Part shown: in pieces, positions 27,571 through 36,500 of the stretch
How the letters are laid out: every line of letters starts with the position of its first letter
How positions within the stretch are numbered: position 1 is the first letter of the stretch
DNA from: Bacteroidota bacterium
GTDB lineage: Bacteria; Bacteroidota; Bacteroidia; Chitinophagales; Chitinophagaceae
DNA length: 64,000 nt
NCBI GenBank assembly: GCA_018267965.1
Contig: JAFDXK010000006.1
Coordinates: 1 to 64,000, forward strand
Direction of reading: 5' to 3'
Translations under genes and position numbers: made by a program
Notes under the pieces: generated by a model
The model's input: the letters and a program-made list of their open reading frames with translations, nothing else
What the model was told of the DNA's origin: nothing
Databases searched by the model: none

Positions 27571-28503
27571 ATGCAAGGCATAAAGGATTTGAAAATTGTT
27601 TTTTTTGGAACACCCGATTTCGCTGTCGCCTCTTTAAACGCGCTGGTTGAGGCCAGAGCCAACATTGCAGCCGTTGTTACAGCACCCGATAAACCTGCCG
27701 GCAGGGGTATGCAAATGCAGGCATCAGCCGTAAAACAATATGCAGTTTCTAAAAACATTAACGTTTTACAACCCGAAAAACTAAAGAATCCGGAATTCAT
27801 CAATGAATTGAAAAGTATCAATGCCGACCTGCACGTAGTTGTTGCATTCCGCATGCTGCCCGAAATGGTTTGGAATATGCCACCACTGGGCACTGTAAAT
27901 GTTCATGCTTCTTTATTACCTCAATACCGTGGTGCTGCTCCTATCAATTGGGCTATCATTAATGGTGAAAAAGAAACCGGAGTTACCACCTTCAGACTGA
28001 AACACGAAATAGATACCGGTAATATCTTACTACAACATAAAGTAATGATTGAGCCGGAAGATAACATCGGCTCTCTTTATCAAAAGCTGATGATAGAAGG
28101 AGGCAAGCTATTGGTAGAAACGGTAAAAGGATTAGCAGCAGGCACTCTTAAAGAAGTGCCGCAAGCGGACATTGCAACAGAAAACTTAAGACACGCACCT
28201 AAGATATTTAAAGAGGATACTAAAATAGATTGGAGCAAGCCTGCAGAGCAGGTTCATAACCTCATCAGGGGTATGTCACCTATACCTGCAGCCTATACAA
28301 CCCTGCAAGACAAAACACTGAAAATATACGTCTCACATTTCTCGACGGAAGAACATCATAAGCCTATAGGAAGCTATGATACTGATGGCAAAACATACCT
28401 GCGTTTTGCAGCTGCTGATGGCTGGTTGTTCGTAGACGAATTGCAATTGGAGGGTAAAAAAAGGATGAAAACAGAAGAATTCCTAAGAGGTTTTCGTGCC
28501 TAA
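27571..28503 (+). CDS. fmt: Methionyl-tRNA formyltransferase
   Basis: 310 aa. N-terminal formyl-transferase fold with 'LKIVFFGTPDFAVASLNAL', the conserved 'HASLLPQYRGAAPINWAIINGE' (catalytic Asn-His-Asp region with 'LKHEIDTGNIL') and the C-terminal OB-like tRNA-binding domain ('LIRGMSPIPAAYTTL'). It formylates initiator Met-tRNA using 10-formyl-THF. Its 3' end overlaps the convergent aroQ gene by 21 bp. Confidence 0.97.
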   Translation: MQGIKDLKIVFFGTPDFAVASLNALVEARANIAAVVTAPDKPAGRGMQMQASAVKQYAVSKNINVLQPEKLKNPEFINELKSINADLHVVVAFRMLPEMVWNMPPLGTVNVHASLLPQYRGAAPINWAIINGEKETGVTTFRLKHEIDTGNILLQHKVMIEPEDNIGSLYQKLMIEGGKLLVETVKGLAAGTLKEVPQADIATENLRHAPKIFKEDTKIDWSKPAEQVHNLIRGMSPIPAAYTTLQDKTLKIYVSHFSTEEHHKPIGSYDTDGKTYLRFAAADGWLFVDELQLEGKKRMKTEEFLRGFRA

Positions 28504-28923
28504 ATTATCAACCAGGTATTGTGTAGCCAGTTTATAGCCATTCAATCCTAGCCCTGTAATACAGCCCACACACTTTGCAGCCGTGAAGGAATTTTTACGA
28601 TATTCTTCCCTGGCGTAGATATTCGAAATATGCACCTCAACCGTAGGTATATTGATAGCGGCAATGGCATCAGGTATGGCTAAGCTGGTATGAGTATATG
28701 CCCCCCCGTTAAAAACAATACCATCTATTTTACCCCTGCAGCTATGTAAGTAATTGATAATCTCCCCCTCTACATTGCTCTGAAAAAAATCGAATTTTAC
28801 GGCCTTGAATTCTTGTTGCAAGGTCTTGAAATATTCGTCCAGCGACTGCCCGCCGTATATGTCTGTTTCGCGTGTACCAACAAGATTCAAATTTGGCCCA
28901 TTTACAATAGCAATGTTTAACAT
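28483..28923 (-). CDS. aroQ: Type II 3-dehydroquinate dehydratase
   Basis: 146 aa from ATG 28923, which gives the canonical start MLNIAIVNGPNLNLVGTRE; a longer frame to 28992 is not used. The catalytic loop 'GTRETDIYGGQSLDEYF' holds the Arg-Tyr pair and 'NGGAYTHTSLAIPDA' and 'EVHISNIYAREEYRKNS' the other active-site residues. It converts 3-dehydroquinate to 3-dehydroshikimate in aromatic amino acid synthesis. Convergent with fmt with a 21-bp overlap. Confidence 0.96.
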   Translation of the reverse strand: MLNIAIVNGPNLNLVGTRETDIYGGQSLDEYFKTLQQEFKAVKFDFFQSNVEGEIINYLHSCRGKIDGIVFNGGAYTHTSLAIPDAIAAINIPTVEVHISNIYAREEYRKNSFTAAKCVGCITGLGLNGYKLATQYLVDNLGTKTS

Positions 28924-28966
28924 CTTTTGTAATTTAGGGCGAAAAGATACTAAAAGGCTCTCTAAT

Positions 28967-29422
28967 ATGCAGACGCTTGAAGAACTCATCAAAACAAAAC
29001 CAATAAAAGACCCGCACCAAAGGGCGCTACTGAATATTGTATATACAGGCAGTTGGTTGATTAATAAAATGAATCAGGCGCTAAAGCCATTCGATCTCAC
29101 TGAACCACAATATAATGTACTGCGCATACTGCGTGGCCAAAACGGCAGTTGTATGAATCTGTTCGAAATTCAGAACCGTATGGTGCAACGCATGTCCAAT
29201 GTTTCGAGGCTCATAGACAAGCTATTAGAAAAAGGACTGGTAGAGCGCAATGAATGTAAAAGCAACCGTCGCATGGTTGAAATTCAGATTACCCAAAAAG
29301 GGCTTACTTTACTTGAAGACATAGAGCCTGATTTACAAAAGATGATAAAGAAGAGCTTTGACAACCTTACCAAAGAAGAGGCAAAGCTGGTGAGTGAATT
29401 GCTGGATAAATTCAGGAGTTAA
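28967..29422 (+). CDS. MarR-family transcriptional regulator
   Basis: 151 aa from ATG 28967 (the in-frame extension upstream is antisense to aroQ and is rejected). Winged helix-turn-helix: 'PFDLTEPQYNVLRILRGQNG', recognition helix region 'NRMVQRMSNVSRLIDKLLEKG', wing 'KSNRRMVEIQITQKG'. Small-molecule-responsive repressors of this class bind palindromic DNA near their own promoter. Divergent from aroQ with 43 bp between starts. Confidence 0.93.
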   Translation: MQTLEELIKTKPIKDPHQRALLNIVYTGSWLINKMNQALKPFDLTEPQYNVLRILRGQNGSCMNLFEIQNRMVQRMSNVSRLIDKLLEKGLVERNECKSNRRMVEIQITQKGLTLLEDIEPDLQKMIKKSFDNLTKEEAKLVSELLDKFRS

Positions 29423-29464
29423 AAAGTTAATTACAACTACTAACAACATTAATCTTTTCCCGTA

Positions 29465-30370
29465 GTGTGGGAACCATACCTCAAAGGATTTAAAGCATAC
29501 CTGCAGTTAGAGCGTGCTCTTTCAGACAATACCGTCGAAGCCTATCTGCACGATGCAGCCATGCTTGGCGATTTTGTTCATTCAGAAAAAGGCAATACCG
29601 CTATCAGTGCCATTGAGACAACCACTTTACAATCTTTTCTCGCACACATCAATGAACAGGAACTATCTGCCGGCACGCAGGCAAGAGTACTCAGTGGTAT
29701 CAAATCTTTTTTTCGCTACCTAGCATTGGAGGAAATTATCGCCAAAGATCCTACCGAACTACTAGAATCACCCAAGCTTAAAAGAAAACTACCTGAGTTT
29801 CTGAGTATAGAAGAAATAGATCAGTTATTCAATGCCATAGACCATAGCACACCCGAAGGGCAGCGCAACAGAGCTATGTTAGAAACCATGTACAGCTGTG
29901 GGTTACGGGTTTCAGAACTCACAGGGCTCAGCATCAGCAACCTGCACCTTGATGTAGGCTTTATTCGTGTTATCGGTAAGGGAAATAAAGAAAGGCTGGT
30001 ACCAATAGGTGCTGCTGCCATCAAACAGATAAAGCTCTATAAAGATCACGTACGCACACAACTGAAAACAATCAAAAAGGGATGCGAGAATATACTTTTC
30101 CTTAATCGGCGGGGCTCAGCATTATCTCGTGTAATGGTATTTCTGATATTGAAAGAGCTGACAGAAAAAAGCGGCATCAAAAAGAATATTCACCCTCATA
30201 CCCTAAGGCATTCTTTTGCAACTCACCTTGTAGAAGCCGGTGCCGACCTCAGAGCTGTGCAGGAAATGCTTGGGCACAAAAGCATTACCACAACAGAAAT
30301 ATATACCCATCTCGATAGAAGCTATTTAAGACAAACGATGGAAAAATACCACCCCAGGTTTGGTAAATAG
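29465..30370 (+). CDS. xerD: Tyrosine site-specific recombinase XerD type
   Basis: 301 aa, GTG start at 29465. N-terminal core-binding SAM-like domain ('RALSDNTVEAYLHDAAMLGD'), then the catalytic domain with all residues of the tyrosine recombinase set: Arg in 'YSCGLRVSELTGL', Lys in 'RVIGKGNKERLVPIG', His-x-x-Arg in 'HPHTLRHSFATHLVEAGAD', His in 'QEMLGHKSITT' and the nucleophile Tyr in 'TEIYTHLDRSYL'. Length and lack of neighbouring mobile genes fit the chromosomal dimer-resolution enzyme rather than an integrase. Confidence 0.93.
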   Translation: MWEPYLKGFKAYLQLERALSDNTVEAYLHDAAMLGDFVHSEKGNTAISAIETTTLQSFLAHINEQELSAGTQARVLSGIKSFFRYLALEEIIAKDPTELLESPKLKRKLPEFLSIEEIDQLFNAIDHSTPEGQRNRAMLETMYSCGLRVSELTGLSISNLHLDVGFIRVIGKGNKERLVPIGAAAIKQIKLYKDHVRTQLKTIKKGCENILFLNRRGSALSRVMVFLILKELTEKSGIKKNIHPHTLRHSFATHLVEAGADLRAVQEMLGHKSITTTEIYTHLDRSYLRQTMEKYHPRFGK

Positions 30371-30405
30371 ACATCAAAAGGTACCTACCTCCCGTGCATT
30401 TTTTT

Positions 30406-30412
30406 TATCTTG
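30406..30412 (+). promoter_or_regulatory. Predicted antiporter-gene promoter -7 element
   Basis: TATCTTG (TAnnTTG type) lies about 20 nt before the ATG at 30433 and just after the xerD stop. Confidence 0.4.
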
Positions 30413-30432
30413 CCGTTACGAAAGCATAAAGG

Positions 30433-31668
30433 ATGACACAAAACCTTTCTGTGTTTTTAACACAACTTATAATAATCATTATTGCTTCCAGAATATTTGC
30501 TTACCTGTTTAAAAAAATAGGACAGCCAAGTGTTATGGGTGAAATTATGGCCGGCATTTTTCTTGGCCCTTCCATTTTGGGAGCTATATTTCCCCAATAC
30601 CTCACAACTGTTTTCCCACCAAACTCTCTTGGGAATATGCGCATACTAAGTCAAATTGGCTTGATTCTGTTCATGTTTGTGGTGGGAATGGAATTCGATA
30701 TTAATGTTGTAAAACAAAAAGCGCGCTCTGCAATATTTATCAGCACTGCCAGTATTGTTCTTCCATTTGTGCTGGGTGTCTGGTTATCTTATTTTTTACA
30801 TAGCACTTTTGCACCGCCCGATACTCCTTTTTATGCGTTTGCACTATTTATGGGTATAGCCATGAGTATTACTGCATTTCCCGTACTAGCTCGCATTATA
30901 CGCGAACGTAAATTCCAGGATGACCGCGTGCAAACCATTGCCATGACAAGTGCTGCGTTTAATGATGTCAGCGGATGGTGTATCCTTGCTTTCGTAATAG
31001 CTATTGTTAAAGCGCATTCGTTCTATAATTCTTTCTACACATTAGGCGCCACTGTTGCCTACATGATTGTAATGTTTTTTATAGTAAGACCGTTACTGTC
31101 ACGTTTTTCAAAAACAAGAAGTAAAAACAATATCGTCAAACAATCAACTGTTGCTATCATCCTGCTCATGATGCTACTCAGCGCATTATGTACAGAGATG
31201 ATAGGTATTCACGCCCTGTTTGGTGCATTCATAGCAGGTGTCATCATGCCTCAGGAATGGGACTTACGCGACATCATCATCAATAAGATAGAAGATGTTG
31301 CACTTATTATGCTACTGCCATTGTTCTTTGTAATAACAGGGTTGCGCACTGAAATCAACAGCTTAAATACGATACCATTATGGTTGATATGTTGTGCGGT
31401 TGTTGCCGTGGCCATAACGGGCAAATTGGCAGGTAGTGCCATTGCAGCTAAGATAGCCGGTGAGTCTAATTACAATAGTCTTGTAATAGGAATTTTGATG
31501 AATACGCGCGGACTAATGGAATTGATCATCCTGAACATCGGTTTCGAACTGGGCATACTCAAAGAGGCAGTTTTTACCATGATGGTCATCATGGCGTTAG
31601 TCACAACATTTATGACAGGGCCAACCCTCAGTTTCCTGGATAGGATATACAAAAAGAAAAACGCTTAG
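30433..31668 (+). CDS. Monovalent cation:proton antiporter (CPA2 family)
   Basis: 411 aa, about 12 membrane segments. CPA2/KefB-type motif 'KKIGQPSVMGEIMAGIFLGPS' at the start and the ion-site region 'SITAFPVLARIIRERKF' with 'TSAAFNDVSGWCILAFV' (the paired Asp motif, here ND). Near the end 'GILMNTRGLMELIILNIGFELG'. Lacks the C-terminal RCK/TrkA domain of KefB, so it is the plain transporter. Exchanges Na+ or K+ for H+. Its stop overlaps that of the convergent glycosyltransferase gene by 4 bp. Confidence 0.92.
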   Translation: MTQNLSVFLTQLIIIIIASRIFAYLFKKIGQPSVMGEIMAGIFLGPSILGAIFPQYLTTVFPPNSLGNMRILSQIGLILFMFVVGMEFDINVVKQKARSAIFISTASIVLPFVLGVWLSYFLHSTFAPPDTPFYAFALFMGIAMSITAFPVLARIIRERKFQDDRVQTIAMTSAAFNDVSGWCILAFVIAIVKAHSFYNSFYTLGATVAYMIVMFFIVRPLLSRFSKTRSKNNIVKQSTVAIILLMMLLSALCTEMIGIHALFGAFIAGVIMPQEWDLRDIIINKIEDVALIMLLPLFFVITGLRTEINSLNTIPLWLICCAVVAVAITGKLAGSAIAAKIAGESNYNSLVIGILMNTRGLMELIILNIGFELGILKEAVFTMMVIMALVTTFMTGPTLSFLDRIYKKKNA

Positions 31669-32402
31669 TGCTTTTTGTTGAAGTCTCCTCTTGAGAAGAA
31701 TTTTTCTATCAGGCAGTATAGGAAAATAAAAAAGTAACGGCTACCCATTTCCTTTATCTTCAGGTTCGATTTACCATACTTTCTGTTTGTCCAGCTATTA
31801 GGTAATACTGCAAAGTTATACCCACGAATAACGGCCTTCAACGAAAGTTCGAGTGTAAGATTGAAATGCGGTGACAATATGGGTGCCAATCCTCTGATTG
31901 TTTCTTTCTTATATAGCTTGAAAGCGTTCGTAAAATCGTTATACGGTATGCGGAAAATAATTCTCGCTGCATTATTCACTATCCTGTTCAGGAATAGTTT
32001 ATGTTTTGGATAATCAATGATTTTGCCGCCCCTGATAAACCTGCTGCCGAATACGCAATCATAGTTACCTTCAACCATTTTGTTGTAAAAAGCTACAAGA
32101 TCATCGGGAGAGTCAGACATGTCTGCCATCATAATGGCAACACAATCACCGGTGAAACGCTCTAAGCCATAACGAATAGCATAGCCAAAGCCATTAGGGC
32201 CTTTATTAGTAAAGAATACCAGCGTAGGGATTTCTTTTTGCAGGTTTTCTAACACCTGTAAAGTATTGTCTTTGGAATTATCATTGGTTACGCATATTTC
32301 ATGCAGTATACCTGCAGCCTGAAGCTTTGCATATAATGTATGCAACGTCTCCGGCAAAGATTGCTCTTCGTTATAGGCAGGGATAACTATTGATAATTTC
32401 AT
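31665..32402 (-). CDS. Family 2 glycosyltransferase (dolichol-phosphate mannosyltransferase-like)
   Basis: 245 aa. GT2 fold with 'LSIVIPAYNEEQSLPETLHTL', 'ICVTNDNSKDNTLQVL' and 'DCVAIMMADMSDSPDDLVAFY' (in place of the usual DxD). C-terminal 'SRYFFIFLYCLIEKFF' is a membrane-associated helix. Such enzymes load a polyprenyl phosphate with one sugar. Last gene of a four-gene operon (31665-36453) with two sugar epimerases and a membrane protein, so it probably acts on surface polysaccharide. Confidence 0.9.
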   Translation of the reverse strand: MKLSIVIPAYNEEQSLPETLHTLYAKLQAAGILHEICVTNDNSKDNTLQVLENLQKEIPTLVFFTNKGPNGFGYAIRYGLERFTGDCVAIMMADMSDSPDDLVAFYNKMVEGNYDCVFGSRFIRGGKIIDYPKHKLFLNRIVNNAARIIFRIPYNDFTNAFKLYKKETIRGLAPILSPHFNLTLELSLKAVIRGYNFAVLPNSWTNRKYGKSNLKIKEMGSRYFFIFLYCLIEKFFSRGDFNKKH

Positions 32403-32419
32403 AATAACCCGGTAAGATA

Positions 32420-33490
32420 TTAAGCATGTACACGAACCTGGAAAGCTTCGTATATCTGTGTCAAAATATCTTCTACGTTATAATGCAGTTTCCAGTTATT
32501 ATAATGGGATTCAAATTTAGATGTATCGCTGATCCACCAGATATGGTCACCTATCCTGTTAGTTTCAGAATACGCAAAGTTCATCGGCTTGCCTGTAATT
32601 TTTTCGCAAATAGTAATAGCTTCAGCCATTGAACAATTTGAGAACCTGCCACCACCTGCATTGTATACTTCACCCTGTCTCGGTGCCTGGTGGAAATGCC
32701 AGAACATGTTTACAAGATCCCATGAGTGTATATTATCACGAACCTGCTTGCCTTTGTAACCAAATACAGTGTACTTATCACCGGTAATAGCGCATTTCAT
32801 CAGGTAAGAAAGAAAACCGTGCAATTGTGTACCGCTATGCTTAGGACCTGTAAGGCAACCACCGCGGAAGATACCCACATTCATCCCGAAATATTTACCG
32901 TATTCTTGTGCCACAACATCAGCTGCAACCTTAGAAGCACCAAACAATGAGTGTTTGGTATTATCAATGCTCATATTCTCGTCTATACCTCTTGCATAAT
33001 ACGGATGCGATTCTGCAATTTCCCAACGATGCTCCAACTCAACTAATGGCAGATAGTTAGGCCTATCACCATATACTTTGTTAGTAGATGTAAATATGAA
33101 GGTAGCTTCAGGGCAATGCTTACGAGTCATCTCCAGCATATTGATAGTGCCGTTAGCATTAACCGTAAAATCTGTGATCGGTTCACGTGCAGCCCAGTCA
33201 TGGCTTGGCTGTGCCGCTGTATGCACTATCATTTTGATGTCAGTACCATAAAGTGCAAATATCTTGTCGAGGGCTTCAATATCACGAATGTCTGCAGCAT
33301 GATGTTCAAAATTAGATACAGAGCTTACTAACCTTTGTGTATTCCACTCAGTAGAAGCGTCAGCACCAAAAAAGCGCATGCGCATATTATTATCTATACC
33401 TACTACTTTATCAAATTTCTCAGCAAAAAATTCTACAGATTCACTACCAATAAGTCCCGAAGAACCTGTCACGATACATACTTTGCTCAT
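32420..33490 (-). CDS. NAD-dependent sugar epimerase (CDP-paratose 2-epimerase-like)
   Basis: 356 aa. Extended-SDR Rossmann fold with '[18 protein letters not shown]'. The usual catalytic motif YxxxK appears as '[12 protein letters not shown]', i.e. Phe in place of Tyr, with Lys kept. Later '[23 protein letters not shown]' and '[17 protein letters not shown]' match the CDP-tyvelose/paratose epimerase group. Likely substrate is a nucleotide-activated deoxy sugar or related hexose. Located between a glycosyltransferase and a membrane protein gene on the same strand. Confidence 0.85.
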   Translation of the reverse strand: MSKVCIVTGSSGLIGSESVEFFAEKFDKVVGIDNNMRMRFFGADASTEWNTQRLVSSVSNFEHHAADIRDIEALDKIFALYGTDIKMIVHTAAQPSHDWAAREPITDFTVNANGTINMLEMTRKHCPEATFIFTSTNKVYGDRPNYLPLVELEHRWEIAESHPYYARGIDENMSIDNTKHSLFGASKVAADVVAQEYGKYFGMNVGIFRGGCLTGPKHSGTQLHGFLSYLMKCAITGDKYTVFGYKGKQVRDNIHSWDLVNMFWHFHQAPRQGEVYNAGGGRFSNCSMAEAITICEKITGKPMNFAYSETNRIGDHIWWISDTSKFESHYNNWKLHYNVEDILTQIYEAFQVRVHA

Positions 33491-33494
33491 ATCT

Positions 33495-35381
33495 TTATTT
33501 TACGTTTATATACTTAACTTTTATTTTCTTTTCAAAATAGTTGGGGTCAACTTTTATTTCTACAGCAGATATATAATCTAACAAATTCTTATTCTGCATG
33601 TATTTTACATAGTCGCTATTCGATATTACCCATCTGTCTACCATCACACCAGCCTTCAGCAATTCTGCAGATACTTTATAGCTCACCCAGTGTCCGTTGT
33701 TCCTTTTCATCTTCAATGTAACCAGTGGTGCACGGTAGAAGAATGATTGCAACTTTCCTGCCAGATTATACTTTAAATCCATCCTCAGCATCATCACCCA
33801 ATCCACAGGTATCTCTTTATTGATTTCACCCGTAGCTTCCTTCGGAACAACGAGTTCAATTGGCGCAGTTACGGGCTTTTTCTTCAATAACGTCCTCCAC
33901 CTGTCATTCGACGTAAAAGAGTCCGCAAAGGTATAATTTTTATAAATAAAATAATTTACCAAAATATCATCGTTGTAGGGGTATCTGCCATCTATTGATT
34001 CATAATCATATATGACATATTCAGGTGCATTTTTCTCGTAAGAATCATAATTAGCTTGCGCTAAGTAATTAGTGTATGCGGAAAATGACTGAAATACTGG
34101 CCTGGGCTTATAGTTCAATCCGTTCTCTAATAGATATTCTGTATCCCAGGGAAATATGTCGACGGTTTTTTTACCTATAGAATCTAATACCCTCCCCGGT
34201 ATATATCGCTTATGCCTGTTATTCAGAAAAGGCGGGTTGTTATAATTGAAGAAATTTGTTACATATTCTCTTTGATTTGCATAACGCCTCATTGCGGCAT
34301 CATTAATACTTCTCATAGGGCGCTGAGATGTATAACTCAAAGATACGATGCTCAAGACCAGTACACCTGCAATTACCGGCTTCTGCTTTTTATCGAACAT
34401 ATCAATAAAATAAGCCGGTAGGAATATTAATGTGGAATAAGAAAAGAATTCAAAATAATGTATCTCATCATTCCTCAATATCGATTGCTTTCTTAAAAGA
34501 AAAGTATACAGCATAGCGATGCATACGTAGTACAATCGTTGGTAATCCTTTCTTACAACCAAGGCTATGGCACTGATGCCATAGAAAATCACAAATCCAT
34601 AGAACAATAAAGTGACATTTACCTCAAGCCATGTAGTAGTGTCCATTTCCAGGTACATAATATCATTATACCCTTTAATGATTTCTACAGCACCTTTAAA
34701 ATAAGCAGGCAAGGAAACATGAAGTATGATAGATGTGATTAATATCGCTGCCGACAACCCGCATATCACTATTACAGCTTTCAGCAATTTTATTTTCTTG
34801 AAAATGAGCAGGTTCAGCAGATGCCCGCCAAGAATTACAATGCCCACCAACCCCGCGTTCAACTTAATATAAAAGCAGAGTATAATTTGCAAACAAGCCA
34901 TGATAAAATAAATGTACTTAGGCTCATTAAACGACTTATACATCCAATAAAACGAAAACATCATCACCGCCCACGACAAGTCTGAACCATAACCCGGCTC
35001 TACAGTCAGCGACACCATTACAAGAAGTATGATTGCAATTAACTTATCTGCAGCAATGCGCAAAAAATCCTTGAAGATGTGGTATAGGTTAAAAACAATA
35101 AATATATCGAACAGCAAAAATACCCACTTGGATATACCCCAGCCCATGCGTGTTGCCAGGTATCCCAAAGGTCCGTAAGTATAAATGATATCTTTACCCC
35201 AGACCCATTTGCTTACTTTGGCATAATTCAATGTCATTTGCCACGAAACATCCAGCCCATACCACGACGGCCCGTGATTCACTACATCAGGGTAACATAC
35301 AAAAGGAAAATTCACCATGTGGATAGCAAGCAAAAATGCTATGCACTTTAAAAGGGTTTGTTGGCTGAGGTATTGCTTCAT
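33495..35381 (-). CDS. Polytopic membrane protein (GT-C-like)
   Basis: 628 aa. About 10 hydrophobic segments in the first ~370 residues, then a soluble C-terminal domain of ~240 residues. Near the N-terminus '[22 protein letters not shown]' and '[16 protein letters not shown]' resemble the first extracytoplasmic loop with the acidic residue of GT-C glycosyltransferases. The family is not certain. Position in the operon suggests it takes polyprenyl-linked sugar as donor or works as a membrane step in polysaccharide assembly. Confidence 0.65.
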   Translation of the reverse strand: MKQYLSQQTLLKCIAFLLAIHMVNFPFVCYPDVVNHGPSWYGLDVSWQMTLNYAKVSKWVWGKDIIYTYGPLGYLATRMGWGISKWVFLLFDIFIVFNLYHIFKDFLRIAADKLIAIILLVMVSLTVEPGYGSDLSWAVMMFSFYWMYKSFNEPKYIYFIMACLQIILCFYIKLNAGLVGIVILGGHLLNLLIFKKIKLLKAVIVICGLSAAILITSIILHVSLPAYFKGAVEIIKGYNDIMYLEMDTTTWLEVNVTLLFYGFVIFYGISAIALVVRKDYQRLYYVCIAMLYTFLLRKQSILRNDEIHYFEFFSYSTLIFLPAYFIDMFDKKQKPVIAGVLVLSIVSLSYTSQRPMRSINDAAMRRYANQREYVTNFFNYNNPPFLNNRHKRYIPGRVLDSIGKKTVDIFPWDTEYLLENGLNYKPRPVFQSFSAYTNYLAQANYDSYEKNAPEYVIYDYESIDGRYPYNDDILVNYFIYKNYTFADSFTSNDRWRTLLKKKPVTAPIELVVPKEATGEINKEIPVDWVMMLRMDLKYNLAGKLQSFFYRAPLVTLKMKRNNGHWVSYKVSAELLKAGVMVDRWVISNSDYVKYMQNKNLLDYISAVEIKVDPNYFEKKIKVKYINVK

Positions 35382-35391
35382 TCAGATATGT

Positions 35392-36453
35392 TTAGCTCAA
35401 TAATGGCTTTAATGCAGCTTCGTTATCTTTTATCCATTGATATATATCTGCAAATATATCTTTTGCATTACGCTTAGGCGACCACCCTATTTCAGCTTCA
35501 ATTTTAGAGTTATCAGATATATAAATACGTAAATCTGCAGGTCTGTTTTCTTTTACCGATGCTATCGGTATTTTATTGCCTGTTATTTCCGAACATATAT
35601 TAGTCATCTCCAGCAACGATGCAGAACCCTTTACACCACCACCTGCATTATATACTTTATTATGAAACTTATCTATTTGGTGCACCTGTATATCTATCAG
35701 GCTTATCAAATCTTCGATGTGCAACATATCGCGCACTTGCTTACCCATACCGCCATAACCAATATAGCTAAGCTGTTTGTTCCAAAAATGTTTTGCCATC
35801 CACAGTGTCACAACACCCTGGTCCGTTTTACCCATTTGGCGTGGCCCAGCAATTACACCAAATCGTGTAACGGCGGCTTTCATGTTATAAAACTCGCAGT
35901 ATTCTTTTATCAAAAGCTCTGCAGATAATTTTGTAGTGCCGTAGAAAGAACGTGCTGCATCTAAAGACAGTTTTTCTGAAATACCTTTTGATGTGATGCC
36001 TTCATAAGGCTGATTATCTGTAAATGAAAAACGTGTAGCTTCTTCAATGAAGTTTGCATCCTCTATCAAACTGATTGGATACACCCTGCTGGTTGACAAG
36101 AAAACAAGATTTGCTTTATACTTTATACAAGCATTAAAACAGTTAATAGAACCTGTAAGGTTGTTGTTGATTACATACACCGGAGAACCATCTAAGCCAG
36201 ACATTACAGAAGGCTCGGCAGACGCTTCAATCATACAATCAAAAGCGCTCAATTGTTCCAGGTCTTCAGGGTTGCGGATATCACCATGAATAAAGTCTAT
36301 GCCCAGTGTTTTAAACTCCGCCAGATTCAATTCAGAACCCCTTCTTTTCAGATTATCAAAGACAACAATTGAATAATCAGGGTATTTTTTCTTGAACGAA
36401 ATGGCAAGATTTGAACCAACAAAGCCTGCGCCTCCGGTAATAACTATCTTCAT
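35392..36453 (-). CDS. NAD-dependent sugar epimerase (paralogue of the gene downstream)
   Basis: 353 aa. Rossmann motif 'IVITGGAGFVGSNLAIS' and a standard YxxxK in 'SFYGTTKLSAELLIKEY', unlike its paralogue at 32420. 'RFGVIAGPRQMGKTDQGVVTLWM' and 'GGMGKQVRDMLHIEDLISL' fit the CDP-paratose 2-epimerase group. First gene of the four-gene operon; a good promoter lies 16 nt upstream of its ATG. Confidence 0.87.
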   Translation of the reverse strand: MKIVITGGAGFVGSNLAISFKKKYPDYSIVVFDNLKRRGSELNLAEFKTLGIDFIHGDIRNPEDLEQLSAFDCMIEASAEPSVMSGLDGSPVYVINNNLTGSINCFNACIKYKANLVFLSTSRVYPISLIEDANFIEEATRFSFTDNQPYEGITSKGISEKLSLDAARSFYGTTKLSAELLIKEYCEFYNMKAAVTRFGVIAGPRQMGKTDQGVVTLWMAKHFWNKQLSYIGYGGMGKQVRDMLHIEDLISLIDIQVHQIDKFHNKVYNAGGGVKGSASLLEMTNICSEITGNKIPIASVKENRPADLRIYISDNSKIEAEIGWSPKRNAKDIFADIYQWIKDNEAALKPLLS

Positions 36454-36468
36454 AATGCTAAATAAGGT

Positions 36469-36477
36469 GCAAAAGTA
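36469..36477 (-). promoter_or_regulatory. Promoter -7 element of the polysaccharide operon
   Basis: Complement TACTTTTGC, matching TAnnTTTG, about 16 nt upstream of the ATG at 36453. It should drive all four genes down to 31665. Confidence 0.65.
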
Positions 36478-36500
36478 GCTTTTTAAGCCCTAAATAAGAA

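Noticed and set aside
29465..30370. XerD-type recombinase considered as an integrase of a mobile element
   Set aside because: Length and motifs fit the chromosomal Xer enzyme, and no attachment repeats or element genes surround it.
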